A stretch of 64,000 nt of DNA from DASVDE01 sp963740065 (GCA_963740065.1 CAVUCS010000001.1:186001-250000), one strand, 5' to 3'. Counted from the first letter of the stretch, positions 1 to 11,634 are shown. Made by a program: numbers and translations. The notes: generated by a model from the sequence alone, not told the origin.

Positions 1-2428
<2,428 letters not shown>

Positions 2429-2432
<4 letters not shown>

Positions 2433-3560
2433 GGGATCCCGGCCGGGCGGCGATTGGAACCTGGAGCGGGGGGAGGTTCCTCCACTTCGGCGAGGAGATT
2501 GACGAGGGTCGGTTGGCGGCGCTGCTGCTGCCCGGCAGAGGGATCGACACCGTGCTCACCGCCGACGCCTACGGGCAGGGTGAGGCGGATCGGATGCTGG
2601 GCCGGGCGCTTGCCGGCGTGCCGCGCGACGATTACTCCCTGGTCGGCGCGATCGGGCACGATTTCTACGAGGGTGAGCGCGACGGCCCGCGCGGATTCCC
2701 CCGCTTTACCGACCCAAGACTTCGCGGCGAGGGCGAGTACGCGGACTATCTGCGGATGGCGACCGAGAGCAGCCTGGAGCGGATGGGGGTCTCCTCTTTC
2801 GACTTGCTCCTCCTCCATAACCCTGACCGCATCGGCTATTCCAGCGAGGCTGTTTGGAACGGAATGGAGGCGCTGCGCGAGGCAGGGCTGACGGCGAAGA
2901 TCGGCATCGCCCCGGGGCCGGCCAACGGATTTACGCTCGACCTGATCGCCTGCCTGGAGCGCTTCGGCGACCGCATCGACTGGGCGATGATCATCCTCAA
3001 CCCGTTCGAGCCTTGGCCCGGCGAGCTCTGCCTCGACGCCGCCGTCCAAGTACGACGTCAAGGTCCTAACCCGGGTCGTCGATTACGGCGGCATCTTTTG
3101 GGGCGACCTCGAGGCCGGGACGGAGCTGGTCAGAGGCGATCACCGCTCCTTCCGTCCCGACGGTTGGATCGAAGCCGGGTTGGAGAAGCTGGAGAAGGTC
3201 CTGCCGATCGCCGAGCGGGTCAGACTGACCCCGATCCAACTCGCTTGCCAGTGGAACCTCGCCCACCCCGCGGTCGAGTGCGTGGCGCCGACCTTGATCC
3301 AAGAGTCGGGCGAGAGAGCTTGTCCGATCGAGGCCAAGCGGGTGGAGCTGGAGGGGCTGCCCGCCGAACAGCGCCTCTCCCCGGAGGATGTGGAGACGAT
3401 CCGCTCGATCGGCGACAACACCGGCAGCATGGTTCTGAAGGGCGCCAATCCCGAACACGAGGGAGAGGAGCGGCCGGACCGCTGGGTTCTAAGCGACGAG
3501 CTGGTGGCAGTAGGCGATCGCTGGGGGATCGACCCGGGTCGCGACCTGGTCGCCTCGTAG
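2429..3560 (+). CDS. aldo/keto reductase family protein (frameshifted)
   Basis: NAD(P)H-dependent oxidoreductase of the TIM-barrel aldo/keto reductase type; substrate unknown. The first frame (GTG 2429 to about 3040) has TADAYGQGEADRMLGRAL, the LLLLHNPD strand motif and WAMIILNPF. The C-terminal half continues in another frame from about 3045 (KYDVKVLTRVVDYGGIFWGD) through LTPIQLACQWNLAHPAVECV to the stop at 3560. Joining the halves needs one single-base change near 3040-3050. The halves match one continuous family member of about 375 residues, so this is either an assembly indel or a recent inactivating mutation. The start overlaps the clpC stop (GTGA), suggesting translational coupling. Confidence 0.75.
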
Positions 3561-3572
3561 GCTGCGCGTATG
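3558..3572 (+). promoter_or_regulatory. -10-like box for a leaderless MFS transcript
   Basis: TAGGCT at 3558-3563 overlaps the stop codon of the preceding gene and lies six bases before the ATG at 3570. There is no Shine-Dalgarno sequence. A start at or beside the ATG would give a leaderless mRNA. The same TANNNT-to-start spacing recurs before many genes in this window. Confidence 0.4.
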
Positions 3573-5001
3573 GCGCGCAAGTGGTGGACCCTCGTCGGGG
3601 CCTGCTCGGGCCTATTCGTGCTGATGCTGGACTCGACCGTGGTGGCGCTGGCGCTGACCAGCATCCGTCACGACATCGGCGCCTCTTCGGCCGGCCTGCA
3701 GTGGGTGATGAACGGCTACCTGCTTGTGATCGCCGCCTTTGTCGTAACGGCGGGGCGGTTGGGCGACATCTTCGGCCGCAAGCGCCTCTTCATCGCCGGC
3801 ATGGCGACGTTTGCGTTGGGGTCGGTCCTGTCCGGGGCGGCGAATGACGAGCACGTCCTGATCGCCGGCCGCGTTTTGCAGGGATTGGGCGCGGCGCCGA
3901 TGCTGCCGCTCTCACTGGCGATCGTCTGCAACGCCTTTCCGGCCGAGGAACAGGCGCGGGCGCTTGGCATCTGGGCGGGGATCTCCGCCCTGGCCCTGGG
4001 CATCGGGCCGCTCGCCGGAGGCGCTCTGGTCGAGTTGGACTGGCGAGCGATCTTCTGGATCAACCTGCCGATCGTCGCGATCGGCGTCGCGATCACCGCC
4101 TGGGCCGCTCCGGAATCGCGCGACCCCAACTCAGCGCGACGGGTCGACCTGCCGGGCCTGGTCACGCTCGCGGTCGGCCTCACCGCCGTGGTGCTGGCGC
4201 TGGTTCAGGCGAGGGCCTGGGGCGCGGGGACGGTGGTCCCGGTCGCCTTGGTGGCCGTCGCTTCGCTCTACGCCTTCTGGCGAATCGAGCACAGGGTGAG
4301 CGAGCCGATCGTCGACTTCTCGCTGTTCCGCAACGGTCCCTACTTCGGCGCCAGCGCGGCCGCCTTCGCCCTGGTCGGCGCTTACTGGTGCGTGATGTTC
4401 TTCCAGCCTCAGTACCTGCAGGACGTCCGCGGGCACTCGGCAATCCTCAGCGGGCTGCTGATTCTGCCGGTCACGGTGCCGATGATCTTCGTCTCGCCGT
4501 TCTCCGGGCGGCTGATCGCCCGCTTCGGCGCTCGCGGTTTGATGACCTCCGGAATGGTTTGCGGCACCGTCGGTTTGCTCGTCCTCACCCGCTTGGCTCC
4601 CGACACGTCCTACTGGGCATTGCTCGCCGGCCTACCTGCCCTTTGGGGTAGCCCTGGGCCTGGTCTACGCGCCGATGTCGACCGCCGCGATGGCGGCGAT
4701 GCCGGCGGAGAAGGTGGGCATCGCCTCGGGGGTGCTGGCGATGGACCGGGTGATGGCGGGCGCCTTCTCCCTCGCCGCCGTCGGCGCCGTCTTTCACGCG
4801 CTGCTGGAGAGCGGCGACTCCTTCGCGGCCGCGATCGGCGGCTCGACTTGGTTCCTGGTCGCCCTTTGTGTCGTCGGCACCGCTCTAACCTGGGCTTTCG
4901 TCCGCGATGTAGAGCCGCCGGGACCCGATCCGGCGGTCGCCGGCGACCCCCCGCCGGGGGAGCTCCACAAGCACATCCATCACCGCCGCTTTCACCTCTA
5001 G
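3570..5001 (+). CDS. MFS transporter, DHA2 drug:H+ antiporter type (frameshifted)
   Basis: Integral membrane exporter of the major facilitator superfamily, probably a proton-coupled drug or metabolite efflux pump. The N-terminus has the DHA2 signature LMLDSTVVALAL in helix 1 and motif A GRLGDIFGRKR between helices 2 and 3, followed by repeated hydrophobic segments. The first frame reads correctly to LLAGL at about 4631, then breaks. The other frame continues YLPFGVALGLVYAPMSTAAM to the stop at 5001. Removing one C from the run around 4630-4632 restores YWALLAGYLPFGVALGL exactly, so a one-base insertion is likely. The C-terminus is His-rich (HKHIHHRRFHL). Confidence 0.82.
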
Positions 5002-5047
5002 GGCGGCCTGACCGCATTCCAGAGCGGTTTCTGGCATCCTAAAGGGG

Positions 5048-6160
5048 ATGTCTACGCTGCCAGGGGATGACCTTCATGAGCTTTCCGAGCGTCAGGACCC
5101 CCGGCTACTGAGGGCACTTGACATCGTCGCTCCGGGCGGCGCATTGCGCGAGGGAATCGACAATATCGTCCATTCCCGCACCGGCGGATTAATCGTCGTC
5201 GGTGACCTTGAGGACCTCTCCCACCTGCTCTCGGGGGGGATCAAGCTCGATGTCGACTACAGCCCGGCGCTGCTCTACCAAGTGGCAAAGATGGACGGCG
5301 CGATCGTGCTCAACGCCGAGGCGACGACGATCGCTTGGGCCAATGTGCAGCTAATGCCGGACCCGACGATCCTCTCTTCGGAGACCGGGACCCGCCACCG
5401 CACGGCGGAGCGCGTCTCCAAGCAGACCGACGCGCTGGTGATCGCGATCTCCCAGCGCCGCGACGTCGTCTCGCTTTACGTCGAGGGGACTAAGTACATC
5501 CTTCAAGACATTCCCGCCGTGCTGGCCAAGGCCAACCAGGGCCTGGCGACGCTGGACAAGTACCGCGCCCGCCTCGACGAAGTCTCCACACGGCTCACCG
5601 TGTTGGAGTTCGAGGGTGGTGGCGTCATCTATGACGCGCTGACCGTGTTGCAACGAGCCGAGCTGGTGACCCGGATGGCGGTCGAGGTCGAGCGCTACAT
5701 CGTCGAGTTGGGCACCGAGGGTCGCCTGATCGAAATGCAGTTGGAGGAGACGATGGTCGGTGTAGCCGCCGAGAAGACGGCGCTGGTTCGCGACTACTCG
5801 GTCGAGGACACCGAGGAGAATTTGGCAACGGTGCTTCAGACCCTGGCCCGGATGCCTCACCAGGACGTGCTCGACTTCGGCCGGCTGGCCGAGCTGCTCG
5901 GCTACGACCGCAAGATGAACACGCTCGACTTCCCGGTCGCGCCGCGCGGTTACCGCGTTCTCGGCCGCGTCCCCCGCGTCCCAAAGCTTGTCGTCCAGAA
6001 GATCATCCACGAGCTAGGCGGTCTGGAGGAGGTCCTCGCGGCCTCAGACGCCGATCTCGAGGCCGTTGACGGCGTCGGGCCCACCAGGGCTAAGGACATC
6101 CGGGAGGGCCTCAGGAGGCTCCAGGAAGCCGATCTGGTCGACAGGTTCTTACAGAGTTGA
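5048..6160 (+). CDS. disA: DNA integrity scanning diadenylate cyclase DisA
   Basis: Makes the second messenger c-di-AMP from two ATP and scans DNA for branched structures. The N-terminal DAC domain contains the DGA motif (KMDGAIVLN, about residues 77-85) and the RHR motif (GTRHRTAERVSKQTDA), the two ATP/Mg sites of the family. A helical linker follows, and the C-terminal helix-hairpin-helix DNA-binding segment is ADLEAVDGVGPTRAKDI. The length of 370 residues is close to known DisA (about 355-360). It lies 58 bases before carD in the usual actinobacterial pairing. All catalytic motifs are intact. Confidence 0.97.
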   Translation: MSTLPGDDLHELSERQDPRLLRALDIVAPGGALREGIDNIVHSRTGGLIVVGDLEDLSHLLSGGIKLDVDYSPALLYQVAKMDGAIVLNAEATTIAWANVQLMPDPTILSSETGTRHRTAERVSKQTDALVIAISQRRDVVSLYVEGTKYILQDIPAVLAKANQGLATLDKYRARLDEVSTRLTVLEFEGGGVIYDALTVLQRAELVTRMAVEVERYIVELGTEGRLIEMQLEETMVGVAAEKTALVRDYSVEDTEENLATVLQTLARMPHQDVLDFGRLAELLGYDRKMNTLDFPVAPRGYRVLGRVPRVPKLVVQKIIHELGGLEEVLAASDADLEAVDGVGPTRAKDIREGLRRLQEADLVDRFLQS

Positions 6161-6184
6161 TGGCGATGAGCGCCGTCGCAATTG

Positions 6185-6200
6185 AAAGGAGACAGCGATT
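6185..6200 (+). promoter_or_regulatory. strong Shine-Dalgarno in front of a possible ATT start of carD
   Basis: AAAGGAG at 6185-6191, six bases, then ATT at 6198-6200 in frame with carD. No ATG, GTG or TTG is suitably spaced from this ribosome binding site. It argues for a non-canonical start, or for a base error at the third position of the codon. Confidence 0.5.
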
Positions 6201-6218
6201 CCCGAGCTAGAGGAAGTC

Positions 6219-6755
6219 ATGGAGGCAGGCTTCGAAGAGGACGTCATCTACGTCTGCGATTTCGAGGAGGGGGACAAGGTCGTCTATCCCCACCACGGAG
6301 CCGGCCTCGTGATGAAGAAAGAGCACCGGGAGCTGATGGGGGAGGAGCGTGAGTACCTCACGATCAAGATCCTCCACAACGAGCTCACCGTGATGGTCCC
6401 CTGTGAGAACGCCGGCAAGGCTGGCCTGCGGCGGGTGATCGACGAGGAGGAGATCAAAAAGGTGACCTTCGTCCTCACCGATGACGTGTCGGACATGCCG
6501 AAGAACTGGAACCGGCGCTTCAAGTACAACCGCGAGAAGATCAAGACCGGCGATGTGTTCGAGCTCGCCGAAGTGGTTCGCAACCTGGCTTTGCGCGAGA
6601 TGGAGAAGGGTCTCTCCACCGGCGAGAAGCAGATGTACACGCGGGCCAAGAAGATCCTCGCGTCGGAGTTCATGTACGCGCTCGACAAGGACGAGGAGGG
6701 CGCGGAGGAGTACCTGGACGGGCTGCTGGAGGAGCGCTTCGCCGCCACGGCGTAA
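6219..6755 (+). CDS. carD: CarD family RNA polymerase-binding transcriptional regulator
   Basis: Essential actinobacterial regulator that binds the RNA polymerase beta subunit and stabilises the open complex, notably at rRNA promoters. Seen: N-terminal RNAP-interaction domain (FEEGDKVVYPHHGAGLV) and a helical DNA-binding domain (WNRRFKYNREKIKTGD, NLALREMEKGLSTGEKQMY). The ATG at 6219 has only a weak GAGGA four bases upstream. Seven codons upstream in frame is an ATT (6198) placed six bases after a strong AAAGGAG (6185-6191). It gives an N-terminus beginning PELEEVMEAGFEEDV. Translation may therefore start at ATT, or an ATG may have been misread. The CDS coordinates use the conservative ATG. 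Confidence 0.95.
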   Translation: MEAGFEEDVIYVCDFEEGDKVVYPHHGAGLVMKKEHRELMGEEREYLTIKILHNELTVMVPCENAGKAGLRRVIDEEEIKKVTFVLTDDVSDMPKNWNRRFKYNREKIKTGDVFELAEVVRNLALREMEKGLSTGEKQMYTRAKKILASEFMYALDKDEEGAEEYLDGLLEERFAATA

Positions 6756-6771
6756 GAGTTCCGCTGCGTCC

Positions 6772-7479
6772 GTCACCGCGGTCATCGCGGCCGCCGGCTC
6801 CGGGGAGAGGCTCGGAGCCGGCGGTCCGAAGGCCTTCGTGTCGCTGGCCGGGAGGCCGCTGGTCGAGTGGTCGATCGAGGCCTTCCGCGCCTCACCGGCG
6901 GTGCGCTCGATCGTGGTCGCGGTCCCGCCCGGGCTTCCTCGGGATGAACTGAAGCTGGGTGGGGAGGGGGTTGAAGTGGTCGATGGAGGTGCGACCAGGG
7001 CGCAGTCCGTCTCCCACGCCCTGGAGGTCGTGGAGACCGAGCTGGTCGCGATTCACGATGCTGCGCGGCCACTGGTGACGCCGGAGCTGATCGAGGCGAC
7101 GATCGCGACCCTGGTCGCCGACCCAGGCGCCGATGGCGCCATAGCCGCGACTCCGGTTACAGACACGATTAAGCAGGTTGGAGTGAGAGACGAAGCGTCA
7201 CCCGAGACCCCAGGTGCCTCGGTCGAAAAGACGCTGGATCGTGGGCGGTTGTGGGCGGCGCAGACGCCTCAGGTTTTTCGGGTCGCGGCGCTGCGCGCCG
7301 CTCTCGCCGCCGATCCCGAGCGGGTCGCCGCTGCCACCGACGAGGCGATGCTGGTCGAGTCGGCAGGCGGCAAGGTGCTGATTCACCCCTGTCCAGCGGA
7401 GAACTTGAAGGTGACTACGCCGCTCGACCTGCGCCTGGCCGAGCTGCTGCTCGGCGATGGTCCGCCCGGCGCTGATTGA
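6772..7479 (+). CDS. ispD: 2-C-methyl-D-erythritol 4-phosphate cytidylyltransferase IspD
   Basis: Third step of the MEP isoprenoid pathway: couples CTP to MEP. Seen: N-terminal nucleotide-binding loop AAAGSGERLGAGGPKAF, GATRAQSVSHAL, IHDAARPLV, and TPQVFR near the C-terminus. The open frame runs far upstream across carD, but homology begins at VTAVIAAAGSG. No ATG, GTG or TTG lies between the carD stop and this motif in frame; the first codon given here (6772) is GTC where a GTG would be expected. The true start is therefore unresolved: a base error or a rare start. The 3' end overlaps the converging DUF389 gene by 65 bases. ispF lies 1.9 kb downstream. Confidence 0.9.
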   Translation, partial: VTAVIAAAGSGERLGAGGPKAFVSLAGRPLVEWSIEAFRASPAVRSIVVAVPPGLPRDELKLGGEGVEVVDGGATRAQSVSHALEVVETELVAIHDAARPLVTPELIEATIATLVADPGADGAIAATPVTDTIKQVGVRDEASPETPGASVEKTLDRGRLWAAQTPQVFRVAALRAALAADPERVAAATDEAMLVESAGGKVLIHPCPAENLKVTTPLDLRLAELLLGDGPPGAD

Positions 7480-8383
7480 AGAGGCGGCGCTGCGCGAAGA
7501 GGGTAGTTACGCCGGCGAGCAGGATCGCCGCGAGGTTAACCGCGAGCTGCGCAATTGCTCCTCGCCACTCCGACCAGTCGCCAACGGCGGCGGCGACGCC
7601 GATGTTGGCGGCGGCCGGGATCGTCGTCACTGAGATCAGCACGCCGACGAGTGCTCCCGACTTGGCCGATGTCAGGGAGAGAACGCCCGCCGTGCCGGCG
7701 AAGACGGCGACGATGAAGGAGAAGCCATCCGGGTGGGAGATGAACTGGGTCAGCGGGTGGTTGGCGCTGGTGAAGTTCTCGCCGAGGAGCCCCGTCGCCT
7801 GCGAGGCGATGGTGAAGAGGAAGGCGGCGGTGATCCCCACCGGGAAGCCAATCGCCAACGCGGTCAGCGAGCGTAAGGCAACGCTTGGCCGGCGTTCGAC
7901 AATTGCCACGCAGAGGCCGGCGATCGGTCCGAACTCCGGCCCAACGACCATCGCGCCGACGATCAGGATCGGCGAGCCGGTGAAGATTCCCACCGAGGCG
8001 ATCAGGCAGGCGAGCGTCATGAAGATGAGGAAGTTGCCGCCCAGCTCGATGCTCTCCGAGGTGCGCGCTTCGACCTCCTCCCAGACCACCGCGTCGGAGG
8101 GGGAGCCGGGCGCGGCTCGTTCAGCCGCTTTTGCCGCGTCTGAGATCTGCGAGTCGATCTGCTCAAGTGAGATCGATCCGTCGTGGTGGACACCCATCTC
8201 TTTGAGGTCGTCGATGACGACGCTGGCATCCTCGCGGGCGACATCGCAGAGGACGACGTCACCTGTCGGTCGACTGGCCGCTCTCGCCAAAAAGATCAGG
8301 TTGCAGACCGACGGTGTCTCCTCGAGAAGCGCCATCACTTGTCTCGAGCGGTCTAGGGGGACGACGATCCGCAGGTGAACCAT
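7415..8383 (-). CDS. DUF389 family integral membrane protein
   Basis: Membrane protein of unknown function from the DUF389 (TIGR00341-like) family. A soluble N-terminal part of about 140 residues (MVHLRIVVPLDRSRQVMALL start) is followed by about six hydrophobic helices beginning FLIFMTLACLIASVGIF and including the characteristic SPILIVGAMVVGPEFGPI. The frame extends 33 codons further upstream, but that stretch lies in the stem-loop element at 8397-8512, so the ATG at 8383 is the sensible start. It is divergent from the PHP gene and convergent with ispD, with a 65-base overlap. Function cannot be inferred. Confidence 0.85.
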   Translation of the reverse strand: MVHLRIVVPLDRSRQVMALLEETPSVCNLIFLARAASRPTGDVVLCDVAREDASVVIDDLKEMGVHHDGSISLEQIDSQISDAAKAAERAAPGSPSDAVVWEEVEARTSESIELGGNFLIFMTLACLIASVGIFTGSPILIVGAMVVGPEFGPIAGLCVAIVERRPSVALRSLTALAIGFPVGITAAFLFTIASQATGLLGENFTSANHPLTQFISHPDGFSFIVAVFAGTAGVLSLTSAKSGALVGVLISVTTIPAAANIGVAAAVGDWSEWRGAIAQLAVNLAAILLAGVTTLFAQRRLFNQRRADHRRAAARPGAGRAA

Positions 8384-8396
8384 TGCGGGAGGGTAA

Positions 8397-8512
8397 ACAG
8401 ACCTATCCGGGTAGGGGTTCCACTTAACTTTTTCGAGTTGCGTCTGTGGTCGTCCGCGATTGGTGGCCGCGAAAAAGTACAAGACGTTCCACCCCTACCC
8501 GGATAGGTCTGT
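8397..8512 (+). repeat. dispersed stem-loop element, copy 1 (forward, type A arms)
   Basis: Outer arms 8397-8417 and 8492-8512 are perfectly complementary over 21 bp. Inside is the core ACTTTTTCG (8427-8435), a 34-base loop, and CGAAAAAGT (8470-8478). It lies between the divergent DUF389 and PHP genes. Related copies are at 12532, 15629, 21262, 50526, 54661, 55714 and 58625. Type A copies (this one, 15629, 58625) share GGTAGG near the inner end of the left arm. Confidence 0.9.
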
Positions 8513-8523
8513 AACTTCGCGGC

Positions 8524-9363
8524 GTGCTTACGGACTATCACCTGCATTTGCGGCCGGATGAGGATGGGACGACGGCTGAGCGGTTCTTTACGGCTGAGAA
8601 CGTCGAGCGTTATCTGGTGGCTGCCGCTGAGGCGGGGATTGAGGAGCTTGGGGTTTCTGAGCACGTTTATCGGTTTCGGCAGGCGCTTGATGTTTGGCGC
8701 CATCCGTTCTGGGAGGAGCAGGCTCGGGATGACCTTGATGCTTATTGCGAGTTCGTGCGGGGGACTTCTTTGAAGTTGGGGGTCGAGTGCGACTTTGTGC
8801 CGGGGGCCGAGGACCGAACCGCCAATTTGCTCGAGGCGCGTGACTTTGACTACGTCGTCGGCTCGGTCCACTTCGTCGGCGAGCGCGCGGTCGATCACCA
8901 GGGTTGGGATGTCTGGGAGGGCACGGGCGACCCCGACGAGGTCTGGCGTCGCTATTTCGAGGCGCTCGCCGAGTGCGCGCGTTCCGGCCTCTTCGACATC
9001 CTCGCCCACCCGGATCTGGTCAAGGTCTGGGGCGCCGCCCGGCCGCTTCCCGAACGTGACCTCCGCGCCTACTACGAGCCGGCGGTTGAGGCGATCGCCG
9101 AGAGTGGCGTCGCCGTCGAGGTCTCAACGGCGGGCTTGCGCAAGCCGGTGGGGGAGATCTACCCGGCCCCCGCGTTCGCCGAGATGTGCGCCGAGGCGGG
9201 CGCCGTTTTCGCGCTCTCCTCCGACGCCCATCTGCCTGAGCAGGTCGGCTACGGATACGACCGCGCGATCGAGTTCCTCAATCGGCTGGGCGTTGGTGAG
9301 ATCTGCGCCTTCGAGGGTCGCCAACGACGGCTGGAGCCGCTGTCCGGGAGGATTCAGGGATGA
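8524..9363 (+). CDS. PHP domain phosphatase, histidinol-phosphatase HisJ-like
   Basis: Polymerase-and-histidinol-phosphatase fold metal-dependent phosphoesterase; by family it may dephosphorylate histidinol phosphate, but no other his gene is nearby. Metal-binding motifs are complete: DYHLHLR at the N-terminus, SEHVYRF, ECDFVPG, VGSVHFVG, LAHPDLVK and SSDAHLP near the end. The start is GTG, 12 bases after the stem-loop element. Its stop overlaps the ispF start (ATGA). The first 97 codons use third-position T and G almost exclusively (32 T, 48 G, 17 C, no A by my count). The next 50 revert to C-dominated use (26 C, 8 T). This abrupt change is described in the findings. Confidence 0.88.
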   Translation: MLTDYHLHLRPDEDGTTAERFFTAENVERYLVAAAEAGIEELGVSEHVYRFRQALDVWRHPFWEEQARDDLDAYCEFVRGTSLKLGVECDFVPGAEDRTANLLEARDFDYVVGSVHFVGERAVDHQGWDVWEGTGDPDEVWRRYFEALAECARSGLFDILAHPDLVKVWGAARPLPERDLRAYYEPAVEAIAESGVAVEVSTAGLRKPVGEIYPAPAFAEMCAEAGAVFALSSDAHLPEQVGYGYDRAIEFLNRLGVGEICAFEGRQRRLEPLSGRIQG

Positions 9364-9818
9364 CCCCGGTCGGGATCGGCTACGACAGCCACCGCTTCGC
9401 CGCGGGGCGCCCGCTCATTCTCGGTGGGGTCGAGGTTCCACACGATCGCGGGCTCACCGGCCATTCCGACGCGGACGTGCTCACCCACGCGGTGATCGAT
9501 GCCCTGCTCGGCGCCGCCGGAATGGGGGACATCGGCACTCTCTTCCCCGACGACGACGAGCGCTGGCGCGACGCAGACTCAATCGACCTACTGCGCACGG
9601 TGGTCGGCACGGTTCCCGGCCGGATCGTCAACATCGACGCGACCCTCGTCTGCGAGGAGCCGAAGCTGGCTCCGCATCGCGCCGAGATGGAGCGAATCAT
9701 CGCCGAGGCGACCTCCGCGCGGGTCAACGTCAAGGCGACGACCAACGAGGGGATGGGCTGGGTTGGCCGTGGCGAGGGAATTGCCTGCATAGCTGTCGCT
9801 TCGGTCGACGGCGACTAA
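9360..9818 (+). CDS. ispF: 2-C-methyl-D-erythritol 2,4-cyclodiphosphate synthase IspF
   Basis: Fifth step of the MEP pathway; cyclises CDP-ME 2-phosphate with loss of CMP, as a trimer with zinc. Seen: metal ligands in GYDSHRF, the family signature GLTGHSDADVLTHAVIDALLG, GDIGTLFPDDD, and the C-terminal NVKATTNEGMGWVGRGEGI. The 152 residues match the family length of about 155-160. The start ATG overlaps the PHP gene stop. ispD is the nearby partner; the two are separated by the reversed DUF389 gene and the PHP gene. Confidence 0.97.
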   Translation: MTPVGIGYDSHRFAAGRPLILGGVEVPHDRGLTGHSDADVLTHAVIDALLGAAGMGDIGTLFPDDDERWRDADSIDLLRTVVGTVPGRIVNIDATLVCEEPKLAPHRAEMERIIAEATSARVNVKATTNEGMGWVGRGEGIACIAVASVDGD

Positions 9819-9824
9819 AGCACC

Positions 9825-9881
9825 AGAGGCCTGATGCGGGTTATGCGTGCCGCGCGCACGCATAACCCGCATCAGGCCTCT
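9825..9881. repeat. perfect 26-bp inverted repeat after ispF
   Basis: Arms 9825-9850 and 9856-9881 are exactly complementary with a five-base loop (CGCGC). It begins six bases after the ispF stop codon and ends 14 bases before the acyl-CoA synthetase start. There is no T-run after the stem, so it is not a standard intrinsic terminator. It may still end transcription or protect an mRNA 3' end. Confidence 0.85.
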
Positions 9882-9895
9882 AGTCTTCCCGCTCC

Positions 9896-11551
9896 ATGGC
9901 GGACCTCTCTTCAGTCGCGAAGAAGCTGCGCGGCACAATCGCCGATCGCGCCTTCAACGCGAAGGTGCTCGCCGAGGCAGGGGTCCTGCACCCGATGCGT
10001 CCCGACGTGGCGGTGAAGGTGGGTGCCACCTTCTTGCGCTGGGGCGCATCGCCGGCGACCGGGGTCGCCACCGGAGCGATCCACTACCCCCACGAGACTT
10101 TCATCGTCGACGAGTTGGGGTCGCTCACCTTCGAGCGGGTCCACCGCCGCTCCAATGCGCTGGCCGACTCCTTCGCCCGCATGGGGATCGGTCACGGCGA
10201 CGGCGTTGGGATCATGTGTCGCAACCATCGCGGCTTCATCGAGGCGACCCTGGCTTGCGCCAAGCTGGGCGCCAGCGCTCTCTACTTGAACACGATGTTC
10301 GCCGGCCCGCAGCTCGTCGAGGTGACGCGCCGTGAGGGTCCAAAGGCGCTCGTGTATGACGAGGAGTTCACCGAGTTGCTCGAGGGCGTTGACGAGGGGG
10401 TCGCGCGGATCGTCGGCTGGAGCGATGGGGAGAGCGACGAGGTCACGCTGGAGCAGCTGATTGCCGCCGGCGATGAATCTGACCGCAAGCCGCCGCCGGA
10501 CAAACCCCGTTTCGTAATCCTCACCTCAGGGACGACGGGGACGCCGAAGGGCGCTCAGCGCTCCAGTCCGGACGGGTTGGGTGCGCTGGCGGCGCTGATC
10601 GACAAAATTCCGTTCCGCAGCCGCGAGACGATGGTGATCGCGGCGCCGCTCTTCCACTCCTGGGGGTTCAGCCACTTCGTGATGAGCTTGCCAACCGCCT
10701 CGACGATCGTGCTGCGGCGCCGCTTCGACCCCGAGGACACGTTGCGGGCGACACAGGAGAGCAGAGCGCAGGTGCTGGCTGTGGTGCCGGTGATGATCCA
10801 GAGGATCCTGCGCCTGCCGGAGGAAACGCTCGCTTCCTATGACCTCTCATCGCTGCGGATCACATCGCTTTCCGGCTCTGCCCTCCCGGGGGAGCTGGCG
10901 ATCGAATGGATGGACCATTTCGGCGACAACATCTACAACCTCTACGGCTCAACCGAGGTTGCCTACGCGACGGTCGCCACGCCGGGGGATCTGCGCGCCG
11001 CGCCCGGCACGGCGGGGCGGCCCCCGCGGGGGACTGTGGTTCGCCTCTACGACGAGAACGGGCTGGAGGTGCCGCGCGGTGAGGTTGGCCGCATCTTCGT
11101 CGGCAACGAGATGGCCTTCGAGGGCTACACCGGCGGCGGCGGCAAGGAGGTGATCGACGGGCTGCTCTGCAGCGGCGATGTCGGCCACATGGACTCCGAA
11201 GGACGCCTTTTCGTCGATGGGCGCGACGATGAGATGATCGTTTCCGGGGGGGAGAACGTCTTTCCGCGGGAGGTCGAAGACCTGCTGGCAGACCACGGCG
11301 CGATCGCGGAAGCGGCTGTGATCGGGGTAAAGGACGACGAATTCGGCCAGCGGCTGAAGGCGTTTGTCGTGGTGGCCCCCGAGGGGGAAGTCAGCGATGA
11401 GGAGTTGAAGGCCCACGTGAAGGCGAATCTGGCCTCCTACAAGACGCCGCGCGAGATTGAGTTCCTCGACGAGCTGCCGCGCAACGCGACCGGCAAGATC
11501 CTCAAGCGCGAGCTGCATGAGCGCGAATCGCGGGCTAAGAAGCCGGTCTGA
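9896..11551 (+). CDS. acyl-CoA synthetase (AMP-dependent, ANL superfamily)
   Basis: Activates a carboxylic acid, probably a fatty acid, to its CoA thioester via an acyl-adenylate. Seen: P-loop LTSGTTGTPKGAQRS (about residue 210), motif YGSTEVAYATVA, GRDDEMIVSGGENVFPREVE hinge and the C-terminal lysine motif NATGKILKREL. 551 residues is typical for fatty-acyl-CoA synthetases. It stands alone between the ispF hairpin and a coiled-coil gene and is probably part of the same lipid catabolism as the genes at 28-37 kb. The exact substrate cannot be read from the sequence. Confidence 0.93.
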   Translation: MADLSSVAKKLRGTIADRAFNAKVLAEAGVLHPMRPDVAVKVGATFLRWGASPATGVATGAIHYPHETFIVDELGSLTFERVHRRSNALADSFARMGIGHGDGVGIMCRNHRGFIEATLACAKLGASALYLNTMFAGPQLVEVTRREGPKALVYDEEFTELLEGVDEGVARIVGWSDGESDEVTLEQLIAAGDESDRKPPPDKPRFVILTSGTTGTPKGAQRSSPDGLGALAALIDKIPFRSRETMVIAAPLFHSWGFSHFVMSLPTASTIVLRRRFDPEDTLRATQESRAQVLAVVPVMIQRILRLPEETLASYDLSSLRITSLSGSALPGELAIEWMDHFGDNIYNLYGSTEVAYATVATPGDLRAAPGTAGRPPRGTVVRLYDENGLEVPRGEVGRIFVGNEMAFEGYTGGGGKEVIDGLLCSGDVGHMDSEGRLFVDGRDDEMIVSGGENVFPREVEDLLADHGAIAEAAVIGVKDDEFGQRLKAFVVVAPEGEVSDEELKAHVKANLASYKTPREIEFLDELPRNATGKILKRELHERESRAKKPV

Positions 11552-11634
11552 TCGGCCCCTCGCGCAAATTGCGACTTTTCCGGCGAGCTGGGGGCTGGTA
11601 TCGCCTCCGCCGCCCATAGTAGGTTGCGACGAAG

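Noticed and set aside
9825..9881. Intrinsic terminator after ispF
   Set aside because: The stem is ideal but no run of T follows, so it was recorded as an inverted repeat with possible terminator role only.
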